DNA from: Lentilitoribacter sp. Alg239-R112
GTDB taxonomy: Bacteria > Pseudomonadota > Alphaproteobacteria > Rhizobiales > Rhizobiaceae
NCBI RefSeq assembly: GCF_900537175.1
Contig: NZ_LS999833.1
Span: 2,046,001 to 2,110,000, forward strand
Reading direction: 5' to 3'
Length of the DNA: 64,000 nt
Shown in pieces: positions 9,171 through 17,785 of this stretch (position 1 is its first letter; every line of letters begins with the position of its first letter). The notes under the pieces are model-generated. The model saw nothing but the letters and a program-made list of their open reading frames with translations, ran no database searches and was not told where the DNA came from. The position numbers and the translations under genes were made by a program.

Positions 9171-10041
9171 GAGTATCCTCTAATTCTAAGTTGGGTAGAG
9201 ATAATTCAGCTAGAATCAATTCTGTACTGGTTGCTTCAATCGCACTGCGGACTTGGCTTGATAGTGTGCTATCAGAAACGATAATATCGACATCCGACAA
9301 ATCGCATATACGGTGTAGGGCTGGCCCCTTGAACTTGCTGGCATCAGCAAGCACGACAACGCGTTTGCTTGCGCGGATCATTGCGCGATTGAGATGGGCT
9401 TCTTCCTCACTGTAGGTCGAAATACCATGTTCAGGATGTAAAGTGTCCGCTCCAATGTAGGCAGTATCAAATGTCATATCTGCTAAATTCATCTCGGCCA
9501 TTCGTCCGGCGAGTGACATTGCTCCATGCCTAAATATGCCGCCAGGCATCATCAGACGATGTTGTTCAGCGTTGCGTAGGATTAATACTGAGTTGAGACT
9601 TGTGGTGAGAATTGTTTTAGCCGGTGCTGACACAAGATTTTCTGCGAGGAACTGAGTTGTAGAGCCAGAGTCGAGTAATAGTGATTGATCTTGTGCGGTA
9701 AGTTCGGCGGCCTTGGCCGCTATCATCTGTTTGGCAATTCGATTAACGACCTCTTTATCCTTTAGGCGTGGCTCCATATCGGCAGCTACATCCGTGCCTC
9801 TTGTCGCCAGTGACATGGCAAAAGATAGACGTAAATCCGGCAAACCCTGATAGCCATAATGGCGAGCAAAGCGAATGAGAGTAGGTTCACTGACGCCAAT
9901 TTTTTCGGACAAAACACGCATCGGATTAGTGATAAACTCACGCGGTTCTGCAATGAGGAAATCTGCAATCTGACGAAATGCCCTGGATAGAGTATCTCGA
10001 TCTTCACATATTCGCTGGAAAATATTATCCGTATCATTCAT
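9163..10041 (-). CDS. Chimeric regulator: RpiR-type HTH fused to DeoR-type sensor domain
   Basis: This 292-residue likely repressor heads the amino-sugar operon. Residues 1-80 look like an RpiR HTH domain: AFRQIADFLIAEPREF, LSEKIGVSEPTLIRFARH, YGYQGLPDLRLSFAMSL. Residues from about 105 onward are instead a DeoR-type effector domain: LLLDSGSTTQFLAENL, ILTTSLNSVLIL, LMMPGGIFRHGAMSLAG, FDTAYIGADTLHPEHGIST, and VVVLADASKFKGPA. RpiR proteins normally carry a SIS domain and DeoR proteins normally have their own HTH, so this is a domain swap. The reading frame is continuous with no sign of a frameshift. It probably senses a sugar phosphate made by the operon. Confidence 0.85.
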   Translation of the reverse strand: MNDTDNIFQRICEDRDTLSRAFRQIADFLIAEPREFITNPMRVLSEKIGVSEPTLIRFARHYGYQGLPDLRLSFAMSLATRGTDVAADMEPRLKDKEVVNRIAKQMIAAKAAELTAQDQSLLLDSGSTTQFLAENLVSAPAKTILTTSLNSVLILRNAEQHRLMMPGGIFRHGAMSLAGRMAEMNLADMTFDTAYIGADTLHPEHGISTYSEEEAHLNRAMIRASKRVVVLADASKFKGPALHRICDLSDVDIIVSDSTLSSQVRSAIEATSTELILAELSLPNLELEDTHE

Positions 10042-10212
10042 GTTATATCATTCGCGTTATAATTTACATAAACCCAATAATTTCATATAACTACTTTTTA
10101 TGCAATAAAGTAACTCTGTATTTACCCGAAATACTTCGATTTCTAGATAATATACACCATGTTATGAAAAACCACCGAAATTGTAGTAAAACTAAAATTC
10201 CAGTAAGGAGGC

Positions 10213-10314
10213 ATGATTCTAATTTCAATGAAACAATCTCAGCAGAACCATTTTACGACACAGCCAAGTTATCGGCCCATCCACCCTCCGTCCACTAACA
10301 TGATATGCCCATGA
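10213..10314 (+). other. Short ORF behind a strong Shine-Dalgarno; possible 5' remnant of a divergent gene
   Basis: AAGGAGGC stands directly before an ATG that opens 33 codons (MILISMKQSQQNHFT...). The frame runs into the opposite-strand SDR fragment and stops at once. The position, divergent from the regulator, suits the first gene of a transport or catabolic operon whose body was removed by rearrangement. No family is recognisable, and it may be chance. Confidence 0.25.
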
Positions 10315-10380
10315 ACGTACTGACTTGCATCAGAAGCTAGAAAAACAACAGGGCCAACAAGATCTTTTGGTATTGCCAAG
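10269..10380 (-). pseudogene. C-terminal fragment of a short-chain dehydrogenase (SDR)
   Basis: The last roughly 38 residues of an [21 protein letters not shown], then [15 protein letters not shown], the classic C-terminal pattern after the catalytic domain. Everything upstream is replaced by an IS6-family element whose inverted repeat starts at about 10369. The Rossmann and catalytic Tyr-Lys parts are missing, so the fragment is dead. An SDR N-terminal fragment on the same strand lies at 33943-34102; the middle is absent from the window, so it cannot be shown that both come from one gene. Confidence 0.75.
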
Positions 10381-11175
10381 TTGTTGACGGTTAATTGTAA
10401 AGAGTGGGCAAAGGCAATTTCATGCCTCCATTTCAGCGGTATAGTCGGCCCAGAGGCTGAATGCATCGTTGCGGGCGTGACGGTATGACGTCGCGGTGAG
10501 TTGGTAACGGCGGGGTCGGAAGATTAGATTGATCTGGTCATGCGCAGACAGAAACCTCTGAGCCTGTCGGTGAGATTTGAACCGACCAATTATTTTCTCC
10601 CGTTTGCGGGTTGGCCTGTGTGATACTTCGATCGCGTTGTTTAGACCTTTGTGGGCACGATGCTCCGCATCCGGTGCCAATGTTTTGATAGGCTTGATGT
10701 AACTGCGTAATTTGTCGGTGATGACGACCCTTAGTTCGCCAAACTGGGCAACCAGTCTTTGGAAAAAGCGCTTTGCTGCCATGGCATTACGGCGTGTTTG
10801 CACCAGAATGTCTAGCACGTCACCATCCGCGTCGATCGCACGCCGCAACCAGAGCTTCTTGCCACGGATCGTAATCACGACTTCGTCCATATGCCACTTG
10901 TCGTTCGGCCGCGGACGATCTCGCCTAATGCAATCTACGTAATGCCGGCCAAAGCGATTGACCCAAAGACGGATCGCTTCACGGCTAACAATGATTCCGC
11001 ATTCTGCCAAAAGATCTTCGACATCGGCGGTGCTTAAATTAAAGCGGTAATACGTCCAAACAGCGTATGATATGATCGCTCGCGGAAAACGGAAGCCCTT
11101 GATGCTGGGCAGACTGCTAAATTACTCATCGAATTCGACTACAAGATGCGGAGATCTGAAACAACTTGGCAATAT
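10369..11175 (-). mobile_element. IS6-family element (IS-A, copy 1, frameshifted)
   Basis: About 807 bp bounded by related inverted ends: GGTATTGCCAAGTTGTT at 10369 and the complement of GATATTGCCAAGTTGTTTC near 11175. The same ends and transposase recur at 46076-46885 (intact) and 14453-14835 (chimera). No flanking target duplication is evident, and the left end cuts straight into an SDR gene. Confidence 0.8.
10420..11129 (-). pseudogene. IS6-family transposase, N-terminal frameshift
   Basis: From VSREAIRLWVNRFG onward it is almost the same as the intact 236-residue transposase at 46124: the DDE residues are the Asp in HMDEVVITIRG, the Asp in VVITDKLRSY and the Glu in NAIEVSHRPTRKRE. One T is missing shortly after the proper start (GTCTGCCCAGC against GTCTTGCCCCGC), which throws the N-terminus out of frame. 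An in-frame TTG could start a shorter 196-residue product lacking most of the DNA-binding helix-turn-helix. Confidence 0.8.
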
Positions 11176-11250
11176 CTCATGACTCAGTACTCCAATAAAT
11201 CAGAGCACCGTTTCAACAGCCAAACCTCAAAATCACGTTAACTCAATGAA

Positions 11251-11265
11251 CTTTGCGACAAGCCC
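11251..11265. repeat. Solo IS inverted-repeat end
   Basis: CTTTGCGACAAGCCC is identical to the right terminal repeat of the intact IS at 33051-33943. The roughly 40 bases before it (CTCAAAATCACGTTAACTC...) resemble that element's left end in reverse. No transposase is attached, so this is a relic of a deletion between IS copies. Confidence 0.65.
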
Positions 11266-11314
11266 CATCTCTCTTGCAAAAAGGCACCAGGGTTATCGTG
11301 ACATAGGTAGATGT

Positions 11315-13012
11315 TTACTCACCCTCAGCTAATCCAGTCCTTTCCTTGAGCCAAGATCGCATCTGGGTCATATAGCCGCTCGCAAATTGATAGCTTGCCA
11401 AATTGGGGAGCAAGACATCTTGACTTATGCCTTTTATAGGTGCGGGTAGCGTAAACATCCCATGGAGAGCATTGGGATACACAACGAATGTGATGTCCGC
11501 GCCTGGCCGTTGCACGATGACGTTTTCCAATGTTAGTTTGGTAAGGCCGATTGGAATATTCTCGTCCAACTCACCGGCAAAGAATGATACAGGAGCATCA
11601 GTGCTCAGATAGGTTTCAGTCGGAGAAAACCCCATATACGCCCTGGACCCACCATCATTCAGGATTTGCTCGAGTGGAGTGTCGGTGGGTAGAACATTGA
11701 AACCCTGAACACTCTGAAATTCTTTATTCCCTGCCAGTGCTTGATACATTATGCTGAACTCAGTTGCTTCTGCTTTAGTAAATGACGAGGTGCTGCCCTT
11801 GTAGTAAAGTTCGAGCGCCTCAACAGCTTGTGTAATACTTTTTTCAGAAACGTCTGCTGCTCGCAAGGCTGATTCTCGTCTAAACAATTCGGCATCCACT
11901 TGGCTAACCCCACTTGCCATACTCACCGAGATAAATGCTACGTCAGGGATATCTTCCGCTGCCCGCGCTGCAACCCAGGAGCCGTTGCTGAATCCCATTA
12001 GCCCAATGCGTTGAGGGTCAATGTCCGAGTGGGTCTGAAGATAAGCAAACCCAGCCTTCATGTCCTCAGCCAACACATCGGTGTCCAAGTTAAATGGCTC
12101 ACCTCCAGTGGATTTACCATGTCCGTGGCGATCGTAGGACAGAACAGCAATTCCGTCTTGCACAAATTGAGATGCAAACAGCCAGTATGCGTGGCGCTCG
12201 CCACCTGCGGAGGTGTGGGCAATGATCACCGCCGGATGAGGTCCAGGTGTTTTGGGGGTCAGTAAAGTTCCGACGATTGTTGCATCGTCGCTCTGGAACG
12301 TTACTTCGGTTTCGGAATATAATTTAATCTTTGGAACACTACGCTCACTTGACCTGCCTATGATTGTCATCGCTGACACACCGTCTTTAGCGCGATCAAA
12401 GCGAACTCTCTCACCAAGTCCGGTTATGAATTCAGAAGCTGATATTGGAAAGAGCAACACGAAGTCTTCGCCATCGCTGTAGTATAATCGCGTTTGAACT
12501 AAACCTGCAACGTCCTCAAATCCTACCGTGCGGTAGACTCCATCTGCCATTTCATAAGTGCCTGAATATGCCTTTAAAACGGTGTTATCAGGAACCGATG
12601 CTGCTGGATAAAGTATAAACGAACCATTACCAGCCACGCCATGCACCGTGCCGCTGTAATAATTGCTACCTATGTTATAAGTGCCCGAGAACATTTGAAT
12701 GCGTTCACCGACATCATTAATAACTGCAAATGAAATCGTGGAGTTATTAACGATAAAACCGTCTAGGGTTTGATTAAATATCAACTCGTTTGGACGGTGA
12801 AAAAATAACTCAGGTCCAGAGAATACCTGGGGGGCAATACGAATAAAATTTGCTTTGCCATCGATGAATGTTTCCCCAACCCAACTTGTCGAGCTTACAA
12901 TTTTTGAAGTTTCTGCAGGGGCCGAATTCACTATCAAACTGGTTATCAAGCTCAGAACCGATATCCCAGTGAAGGTTGCCGCTGCGACAAGCGCAAATTT
13001 CCAGTATGTCAT
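11315..13012 (-). CDS. Membrane-anchored alpha/beta hydrolase (prolyl-oligopeptidase/esterase-like)
   Basis: This protein of about 565 residues has an N-terminal hydrophobic helix (residues about 5-30) that would anchor or export it. About 220 residues of beta-rich sequence of unknown family follow, then an alpha/beta hydrolase domain: oxyanion region AVIIAHTSAGGERHAYW, YDRHGHGKSTGG, nucleophile Ser in LMGFSNGSW, a likely acid in AGELDENIP and the catalytic His in YPNALHGMF. The start at 13012 is chosen for its GGAGAG ribosome site. It is divergent from the AraC-type regulator gene. The substrate is probably an ester or peptide outside the cytoplasm. Confidence 0.8.
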   Translation of the reverse strand: MTYWKFALVAAATFTGISVLSLITSLIVNSAPAETSKIVSSTSWVGETFIDGKANFIRIAPQVFSGPELFFHRPNELIFNQTLDGFIVNNSTISFAVINDVGERIQMFSGTYNIGSNYYSGTVHGVAGNGSFILYPAASVPDNTVLKAYSGTYEMADGVYRTVGFEDVAGLVQTRLYYSDGEDFVLLFPISASEFITGLGERVRFDRAKDGVSAMTIIGRSSERSVPKIKLYSETEVTFQSDDATIVGTLLTPKTPGPHPAVIIAHTSAGGERHAYWLFASQFVQDGIAVLSYDRHGHGKSTGGEPFNLDTDVLAEDMKAGFAYLQTHSDIDPQRIGLMGFSNGSWVAARAAEDIPDVAFISVSMASGVSQVDAELFRRESALRAADVSEKSITQAVEALELYYKGSTSSFTKAEATEFSIMYQALAGNKEFQSVQGFNVLPTDTPLEQILNDGGSRAYMGFSPTETYLSTDAPVSFFAGELDENIPIGLTKLTLENVIVQRPGADITFVVYPNALHGMFTLPAPIKGISQDVLLPNLASYQFASGYMTQMRSWLKERTGLAEGE

Positions 13013-13188
13013 TTCACTCTCCAAAACATCTTGCCCCATAGGCATCATTAAACCTGAACTAACAACCTGACGGTTTTCTTCATCTAATGAGACCTGAAAT
13101 ACGATTCAGAACGTCCTACATCGCGTTCCGGGTAGTTTCGCTTGGATGATCTTGATATGTTGTATCTTCAAAGAAGAGGGAGGTGTGG

Positions 13189-14256
13189 ATGCTTCAATTG
13201 CCATTGGCCTTTGTGATCGCTTTGATTGCAACTTTCATAGGCGCGGCTGTATCGGTAAGTCGCATGCCGTCGCCTACACGAGCATTACTCACTGCGTTTT
13301 TTCTTATGTTGGCAATGATGTTTATCCTGGTCGGTCTTCGGGATGGTTATGGGGTCGAATTGGCTCGATTTGTGCAGCCAGTAATCGCCATGTTAATCCA
13401 ACCAACCCTTTATCTCGCTTTTAACACTTTAACTGAAGATCCTCCAACATCTGCCGGAAAGCTGCTTTTTCGACATGGCTGGCCAGCACTTTTTGTGGCG
13501 ATATTTATAGGGTTAGCATTTATGCGACCTGATGTGTCCTTGATCCTTGTTGATATCTTTATATTTCCGAGCCTGGCATTTTATATAGTTCGTATGTTCA
13601 GTTTACTCCGGGCCGGGCCGGACAAATTCATTCGCGTTACGTCACAAGGTTACAAACTAAGCATTGTGGGGATAATAGCAGGGATCGGTTTGTTTGGATT
13701 CATCCTAGTGTTGGAGGTGGCCATATTTATTTCACGTCGTTTGTTTTCTGGAGGCTATTCAGAACTTTTTGTTCAAATTTCAATCATATCCATAGCTGTT
13801 GCCATGATTCTTTTTGCATTTGCTGCAGCACTCTATATAGCGCGGTTGGCTACTTTCGATGTTGGGCAGAAAAACGCGAGTTTTATCGTAGGCGGCGGGG
13901 CTCATCCGTCAAAGAAAGATAATGAGACAATCAATGCATTGGACGAGCTGCTTGCTGAGCGACAATTGTACCGCGACAGTGGCATAACACTAGCAAGAAT
14001 TGCTCGACGGTTGGGCCAGCCAGCTCGGCAAATTTCGTTAGCCGTCAACCGATGTCGTCAAGAAAATTTCTCTCGGTATATAAATGGATATCGAGTGCGT
14101 TATGCTCAGGAATCGCTCAAAACTACCGATGCGCCCATTACAGAGTTGATGTTAGAAGCTGGCTTCTCTACAAAATCCAACTTCAACTCAGAGTTCAGTC
14201 GTGTGGTTGGCATGACACCTTCTCGATATAGATCCAAACACAGACCGGGTCATTAG
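13189..14256 (+). CDS. Membrane AraC-family transcriptional regulator
   Basis: This protein of 355 residues has six or seven predicted hydrophobic segments over residues 1-225. A cytoplasmic AraC/XylS DNA-binding domain occupies the last 100 residues: first HTH at SGITLARIARRLGQPARQIS, second in APITELMLEAGFSTKSNFNSE and the family signature FSRVVGMTPSRYR. The start is the ATG at 13189 because GAGGGAGG lies 5 bases upstream. Such proteins sense a signal in or across the membrane. It is divergent from the hydrolase gene and is its likely regulator. Confidence 0.85.
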   Translation: MLQLPLAFVIALIATFIGAAVSVSRMPSPTRALLTAFFLMLAMMFILVGLRDGYGVELARFVQPVIAMLIQPTLYLAFNTLTEDPPTSAGKLLFRHGWPALFVAIFIGLAFMRPDVSLILVDIFIFPSLAFYIVRMFSLLRAGPDKFIRVTSQGYKLSIVGIIAGIGLFGFILVLEVAIFISRRLFSGGYSELFVQISIISIAVAMILFAFAAALYIARLATFDVGQKNASFIVGGGAHPSKKDNETINALDELLAERQLYRDSGITLARIARRLGQPARQISLAVNRCRQENFSRYINGYRVRYAQESLKTTDAPITELMLEAGFSTKSNFNSEFSRVVGMTPSRYRSKHRPGH

Positions 14257-14452
14257 TGAATTCAGAGTGCAGCATACCAATAAGTTGTTCTTTGGGAAAT
14301 GGTTGTATTGGACCATTCGGAGAATAGCTTCGGTCTAAATTTCACGGCCGCTTATAGTTTAAAATAAGACTTCCTATTTATTACAACTTCACACAATTAG
14401 TTTCACTCTTTTTACATCTCCTTCATGGCCTAATGGGGTCGAGTGCGGCTGA

Positions 14453-14835
14453 GGATATTGCCAAGTTGTTTCAAATCTCCGCATCTTGTGGTCAAATGCG
14501 AAGAATAATTTTGCAGTCTTGCCCAGCATCGAGGGTAGTGTCGCAAAGTTTGTTGCAGGGTAAATTTATCCTATTTGCAGACACAATTATCCAGCGAGCG
14601 CGGCAAATTGTTGGAATGCGGATTGCATTAGGCGCGATCGTCCGCGGCCGAACGACAAGTGGCATATGGAAGAAGTCGTGATTACGATCCGTGGCCAGAA
14701 GCTCTGGGTGTGGCGTGCGATCGACGCCGATGGTGACGTGCTAGATATTTTGGTGCAAACACGCCGTAATGCCATAGCAACAAAGCGCTTTTTCCCAAGA
14801 CTGGTTGCCCAGTTTGGCGAACTAAGGGTCGTCAT
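14453..14835 (+). mobile_element. Chimeric IS relic: IS-B end embedded in IS-A
   Basis: Three blocks lie in line. 14453-14533 is the left end of IS-A (GGATATTGCCAAGTTGTTTC...) up to the transposase start. 14534 to about 14620 is the right end of IS-B in reverse (GGTAGTGTCGCAAAGTTT... through the complement of its transposase C-terminus). From 14621 the interior of IS-A resumes (CIRRDRPRPNDKWH... to GELRVV) and breaks off at 14835. The second joint lies in a short shared sequence, GCGGATT here, GCAGATT in both parents. Confidence 0.8.
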
Positions 14836-15298
14836 GGGCTTGTGATGATGTTCTATAGCTCTTGTCAACATCATTGATCGCATCCACATTTTGGGCAGAC
14901 CGTCCATTGACATCAAACTCTTTTGATAAAAATGCATCTGCAATTGTTTTTGCTAGTTCAGGCCCAATCACCCGAGCTCCCATGGTTATAATTTGAGCAT
15001 TATTGGAAAGCGCAGCGCGTTCGGCAGAATATGCATCATGACAATGCGCCGCACGAATTCCAGGCACTTTATTAGCAGATATGCAGACACCTATTCCCGT
15101 TCCACAAACCAAAATTGCTTTTTGATATTCTTCATTTATCACCGCAGAACCCACTCGATCAGACAAGTTTGCATAAAACTCCCCACTGCCATCATTTGGT
15201 ATGGAAATTTCCTCTACATCAAATTTTCCAGATAGATGATCCGCAAGTATTTTTGCCAACCCAATTCCAGCACTATCTCCAGCTATCGCAATTTTCAT
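14822..15298 (-). CDS. eryI: RpiB/LacAB-family sugar-phosphate isomerase (EryI-like)
   Basis: This 158-residue isomerase has [22 protein letters not shown] at the start (the Asp-containing phosphate loop), the catalytic Cys in [14 protein letters not shown], and the catalytic-base and phosphate region [19 protein letters not shown]. In the Brucella erythritol pathway the RpiB homologue converts erythrulose-4-phosphate to erythrose-4-phosphate. It is the last gene of the long operon. Its last codons, HDDP and the TAG stop, lie in IS-A sequence, so the native C-terminus has been trimmed or swapped by the relic. All active-site parts are upstream and look intact. Confidence 0.85.
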   Translation of the reverse strand: MKIAIAGDSAGIGLAKILADHLSGKFDVEEISIPNDGSGEFYANLSDRVGSAVINEEYQKAILVCGTGIGVCISANKVPGIRAAHCHDAYSAERAALSNNAQIITMGARVIGPELAKTIADAFLSKEFDVNGRSAQNVDAINDVDKSYRTSSQAHDDP

Positions 15299-15318
15299 AA
15301 TCCTAGACCTTTCTTATC

Positions 15319-16089
15319 TCAGATAATTTTTGAACATCGTTGAAGAATATCGATGTAACCAGTAACGTTCCAAGCAGAGCGTCCAATAAAAAGACCATCG
15401 ATATTTGAACAAGATACAAGCTCGGCACAATTATCTGGATTAACTGAACCGCCGTAAAGACAGGGGATTTTCCGCCCTAATATTGAACTCGCGACAGATA
15501 TAATTTTTTCCTGCCTTATATCGGCATAATCAGATGTTGCCGGAATACCATTTGCACCGATAGCCCAAACCGGTTCATAAGCTAACCAAATGGGAGCATC
15601 TCTTTCGTCCCCCTCTAAAGGTTCAAGTGCCGCTCGAACCTGCTTTTCCAGCACAGAGTCTGACTTCCCGCTTTCTCTTTCCGCGAGTGTTTCACCGATG
15701 CAAATAAGTGGAATAAGTTCATGATGAACAGCTGCCTTTGTTTTCAATCCAACGGTTTCATTGGTTTCATTAAAAAACGCCCGCCGCTCAGAATGGCCCA
15801 ATTCAACAATGTCAAGTTGACAATCCTTCAGCATAAGTGCCGATACTTCGCCAGTCCATGCGCCTTGATCCTCCCAATGCATATTTTGTGCGCCGACTTT
15901 AACCGGGCTGTTATCTAACGCGCGCGCGACCTCTCTGGTACAAGTGTATGGAGGTATAACAAATGTCTGGATTTTAGGATTAACTGTTGCTTCGTGCTTG
16001 AGAAAACCATCGGTAAAAACCAATGCTTCTTCCAGAGTCTTGTTCATTTTCCAACTGGTTCCGATCCAGAGTTTTTTACCCTCAACCAT
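15319..16089 (-). CDS. eryH: Triosephosphate isomerase family, tetrulose-phosphate isomerase (EryH-like)
   Basis: This protein of 256 residues keeps the TIM catalytic set: Lys in GTSWKMN, His in ELGHSERRAFF and Glu in LAYEPVWAIGA. Loop 6 (IGANGIPATSDYAD) differs from the classical GTG-type loop, as in the secondary TIM copies of ery loci. In Brucella such a protein isomerises 3-tetrulose-4-phosphate to erythrulose-4-phosphate. The ATG at 16089 is preferred over an in-frame TTG because GAGGAAG precedes it. Its place between the DhaL and RpiB-like genes supports the tetrose role over glycolysis. Confidence 0.85.
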   Translation of the reverse strand: MVEGKKLWIGTSWKMNKTLEEALVFTDGFLKHEATVNPKIQTFVIPPYTCTREVARALDNSPVKVGAQNMHWEDQGAWTGEVSALMLKDCQLDIVELGHSERRAFFNETNETVGLKTKAAVHHELIPLICIGETLAERESGKSDSVLEKQVRAALEPLEGDERDAPIWLAYEPVWAIGANGIPATSDYADIRQEKIISVASSILGRKIPCLYGGSVNPDNCAELVSCSNIDGLFIGRSAWNVTGYIDILQRCSKII

Positions 16090-16140
16090 GTGCAAACTTC
16101 CTCGTGTTTGTAAAATCTAAATTACTTTCAAACATCATTT

Positions 16141-16755
16141 TCAATTTCGTTCAGTCAAAATGACAGAAATTATCATTGCTGCGGACGCAGAACCGGGATC
16201 AATATGACCGATGCTTCTTTCCCCCAGTCGGGCAGAACGCCCTAACTTAGCCGTCATATCAGCAGTCTTTTTCATTGCGACATTCGCTATTTCAATGATT
16301 TTTTCATGAGAAGCGTTGTCTTTTGCCGCCACCGCTACTGGGTTCCAGACATCAAACATCGTCTTATCGCCAACCTTTGCTTTTCCGCGATGTTCTATTC
16401 CCTCAGACATTGCGATAAGCAATTCGGGTAATTCTTCATTTTGAACCTCATAGCGCCCGGCTGCCCATTTACCCGCTCGCATTAATGCGGTTGCATATAG
16501 GGGGCCTGTGGAAGCGCCGACCGCATTTAAAAAACTTTTGGCTGCCTCATTCAAAACATCGGTCAGAGAAATTGAGTCCAAATCAAGTTCACTTAATGCA
16601 TCACTAACAGCCGAAAAACCAACGGCCATTGAGATCCCATGATCTGCATCTCCGATTGCACCATCAAGCTCACACAGATAATCTCGCTCCTGCGTCATTT
16701 TGGTAGAAATTGCAGAAAATATTCCGATCATTTTTTCACAATCAACTGTGCTCAT
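16141..16755 (-). CDS. dhaL: Dihydroxyacetone/tetrulose kinase subunit DhaL
   Basis: This 204-residue nucleotide-binding DhaL domain has the Mg-ADP Asp cluster in DGAIGDADHGISMAVGF near residues 31-47, AVGASTGPLYATALMRAG and DKTMFDVWNPV. The end, ERSIGHIDPGSASAAMI, is the usual DhaL closure. It overlaps the DhaK gene by 4 bases. No DhaM phosphotransferase subunit is present, so the phosphate donor is either ATP, as in fused Dak kinases, or a distant DhaM. In this locus a tetrulose such as erythrulose is as likely a substrate as dihydroxyacetone. Confidence 0.87.
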   Translation of the reverse strand: MSTVDCEKMIGIFSAISTKMTQERDYLCELDGAIGDADHGISMAVGFSAVSDALSELDLDSISLTDVLNEAAKSFLNAVGASTGPLYATALMRAGKWAAGRYEVQNEELPELLIAMSEGIEHRGKAKVGDKTMFDVWNPVAVAAKDNASHEKIIEIANVAMKKTADMTAKLGRSARLGERSIGHIDPGSASAAMIISVILTERN

Positions 16756-17771
16756 GATAATTCACCAGTAGCAAACCCCGCACACCGACACGGATGATCG
16801 ATTAATTTCTCAAGTTCTGAATCCAGATGCATTACAGATATTGAAGCGCCCGCCATTTCCATTGAGGTACAATAGGGGCCAACCCACGTCCGGTGAATTT
16901 GCAAACCAGCAGCTATAAGGCGTTCATTCACGCGTCGATTTAATATATATAATTCCATCAACGGTGTCGCACCTAACGAGTTGACTAGGACACATACTTT
17001 ATCTTCCGGTAAAGCACTCATTTCCGCCAAAATAGTATCCATAATTTCGTCAGCTATTTCGTCTGCACTGCGCAACGTGTCACGGCGAACTCCGGGCTCG
17101 CCATGAATGCCCATTCCGATTTCCATCTCATCAGGTCCAATTTCAAAATTAGGACGCAGTGTTTGAGGTAGGGAACATGAATTAGTAGCAACACCCATCG
17201 TAAATGTTCTGGCATTTGCCTTTTGCGCTAATTGTTCGACATCATCAAACGAATACATTAAATCGCAAGCAGCGCCAGTCGCCTTGAATATAAAAAAATT
17301 GCCAGCCACACCACGCCTGTTTTCACGCTCTGTGATTGGCGCTGAGGCTATATCATCTGTTGTAAGAACCGTGCGAGCTTCAATCCCTTCCAACTCAAGC
17401 ATTTCGGCTGCCATATCAAAATTCATAACATCGCCTGCATAATTTCCATACATAAAGAGTATACCAGCACCCTGATTAACGGCTTTTGCGCATTCAATAA
17501 TTGGCTGTGGCGGCGGGGATGCAAAAACATTTCCAATAGCGGCAGCATCTGCAAGCCCTTTTCCAACAAAGCCTAGAAATGTTGGTTCATGACCAGACCC
17601 TCCGCCGATCACCAGCCCTACTTTGCCATGAGCTCTTTTGCTTTTCGAAACGATAGAACGCGGAGAACCTTCCACTTGTTCAACGACATCAGGATGCGCA
17701 AGAAGAAAACCCTCGAGCATTTCATCAACCGCATCGTCCCCATTATTGATAATCTTCTTACTTATCATCAT
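16752..17771 (-). CDS. dhaK: Dihydroxyacetone/tetrulose kinase subunit DhaK
   Basis: This 339-residue substrate-binding subunit has LVIGGGSGHEPTFLGFVG near residue 55, GNVFASPPPQPI, and the covalent substrate His in IGMGIHGEPG near residue 218, where the keto group forms a hemiaminal. Split DhaK and DhaL encoded next to an RpiB-family isomerase also occur in actinobacterial threitol/erythritol routes as erythrulose kinases. The gene lies between EryC-like and DhaL genes, 15 bases from the former. Confidence 0.88.
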   Translation of the reverse strand: MMISKKIINNGDDAVDEMLEGFLLAHPDVVEQVEGSPRSIVSKSKRAHGKVGLVIGGGSGHEPTFLGFVGKGLADAAAIGNVFASPPPQPIIECAKAVNQGAGILFMYGNYAGDVMNFDMAAEMLELEGIEARTVLTTDDIASAPITERENRRGVAGNFFIFKATGAACDLMYSFDDVEQLAQKANARTFTMGVATNSCSLPQTLRPNFEIGPDEMEIGMGIHGEPGVRRDTLRSADEIADEIMDTILAEMSALPEDKVCVLVNSLGATPLMELYILNRRVNERLIAAGLQIHRTWVGPYCTSMEMAGASISVMHLDSELEKLIDHPCRCAGFATGELS

Positions 17772-17785
17772 CTATTCTCACCACG

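Noticed and set aside
11251..11265. A complete IS element between the IS-A copy and the hydrolase gene
   Set aside because: Only one terminal repeat and some 40 related bases are present; there is no transposase and no second end.
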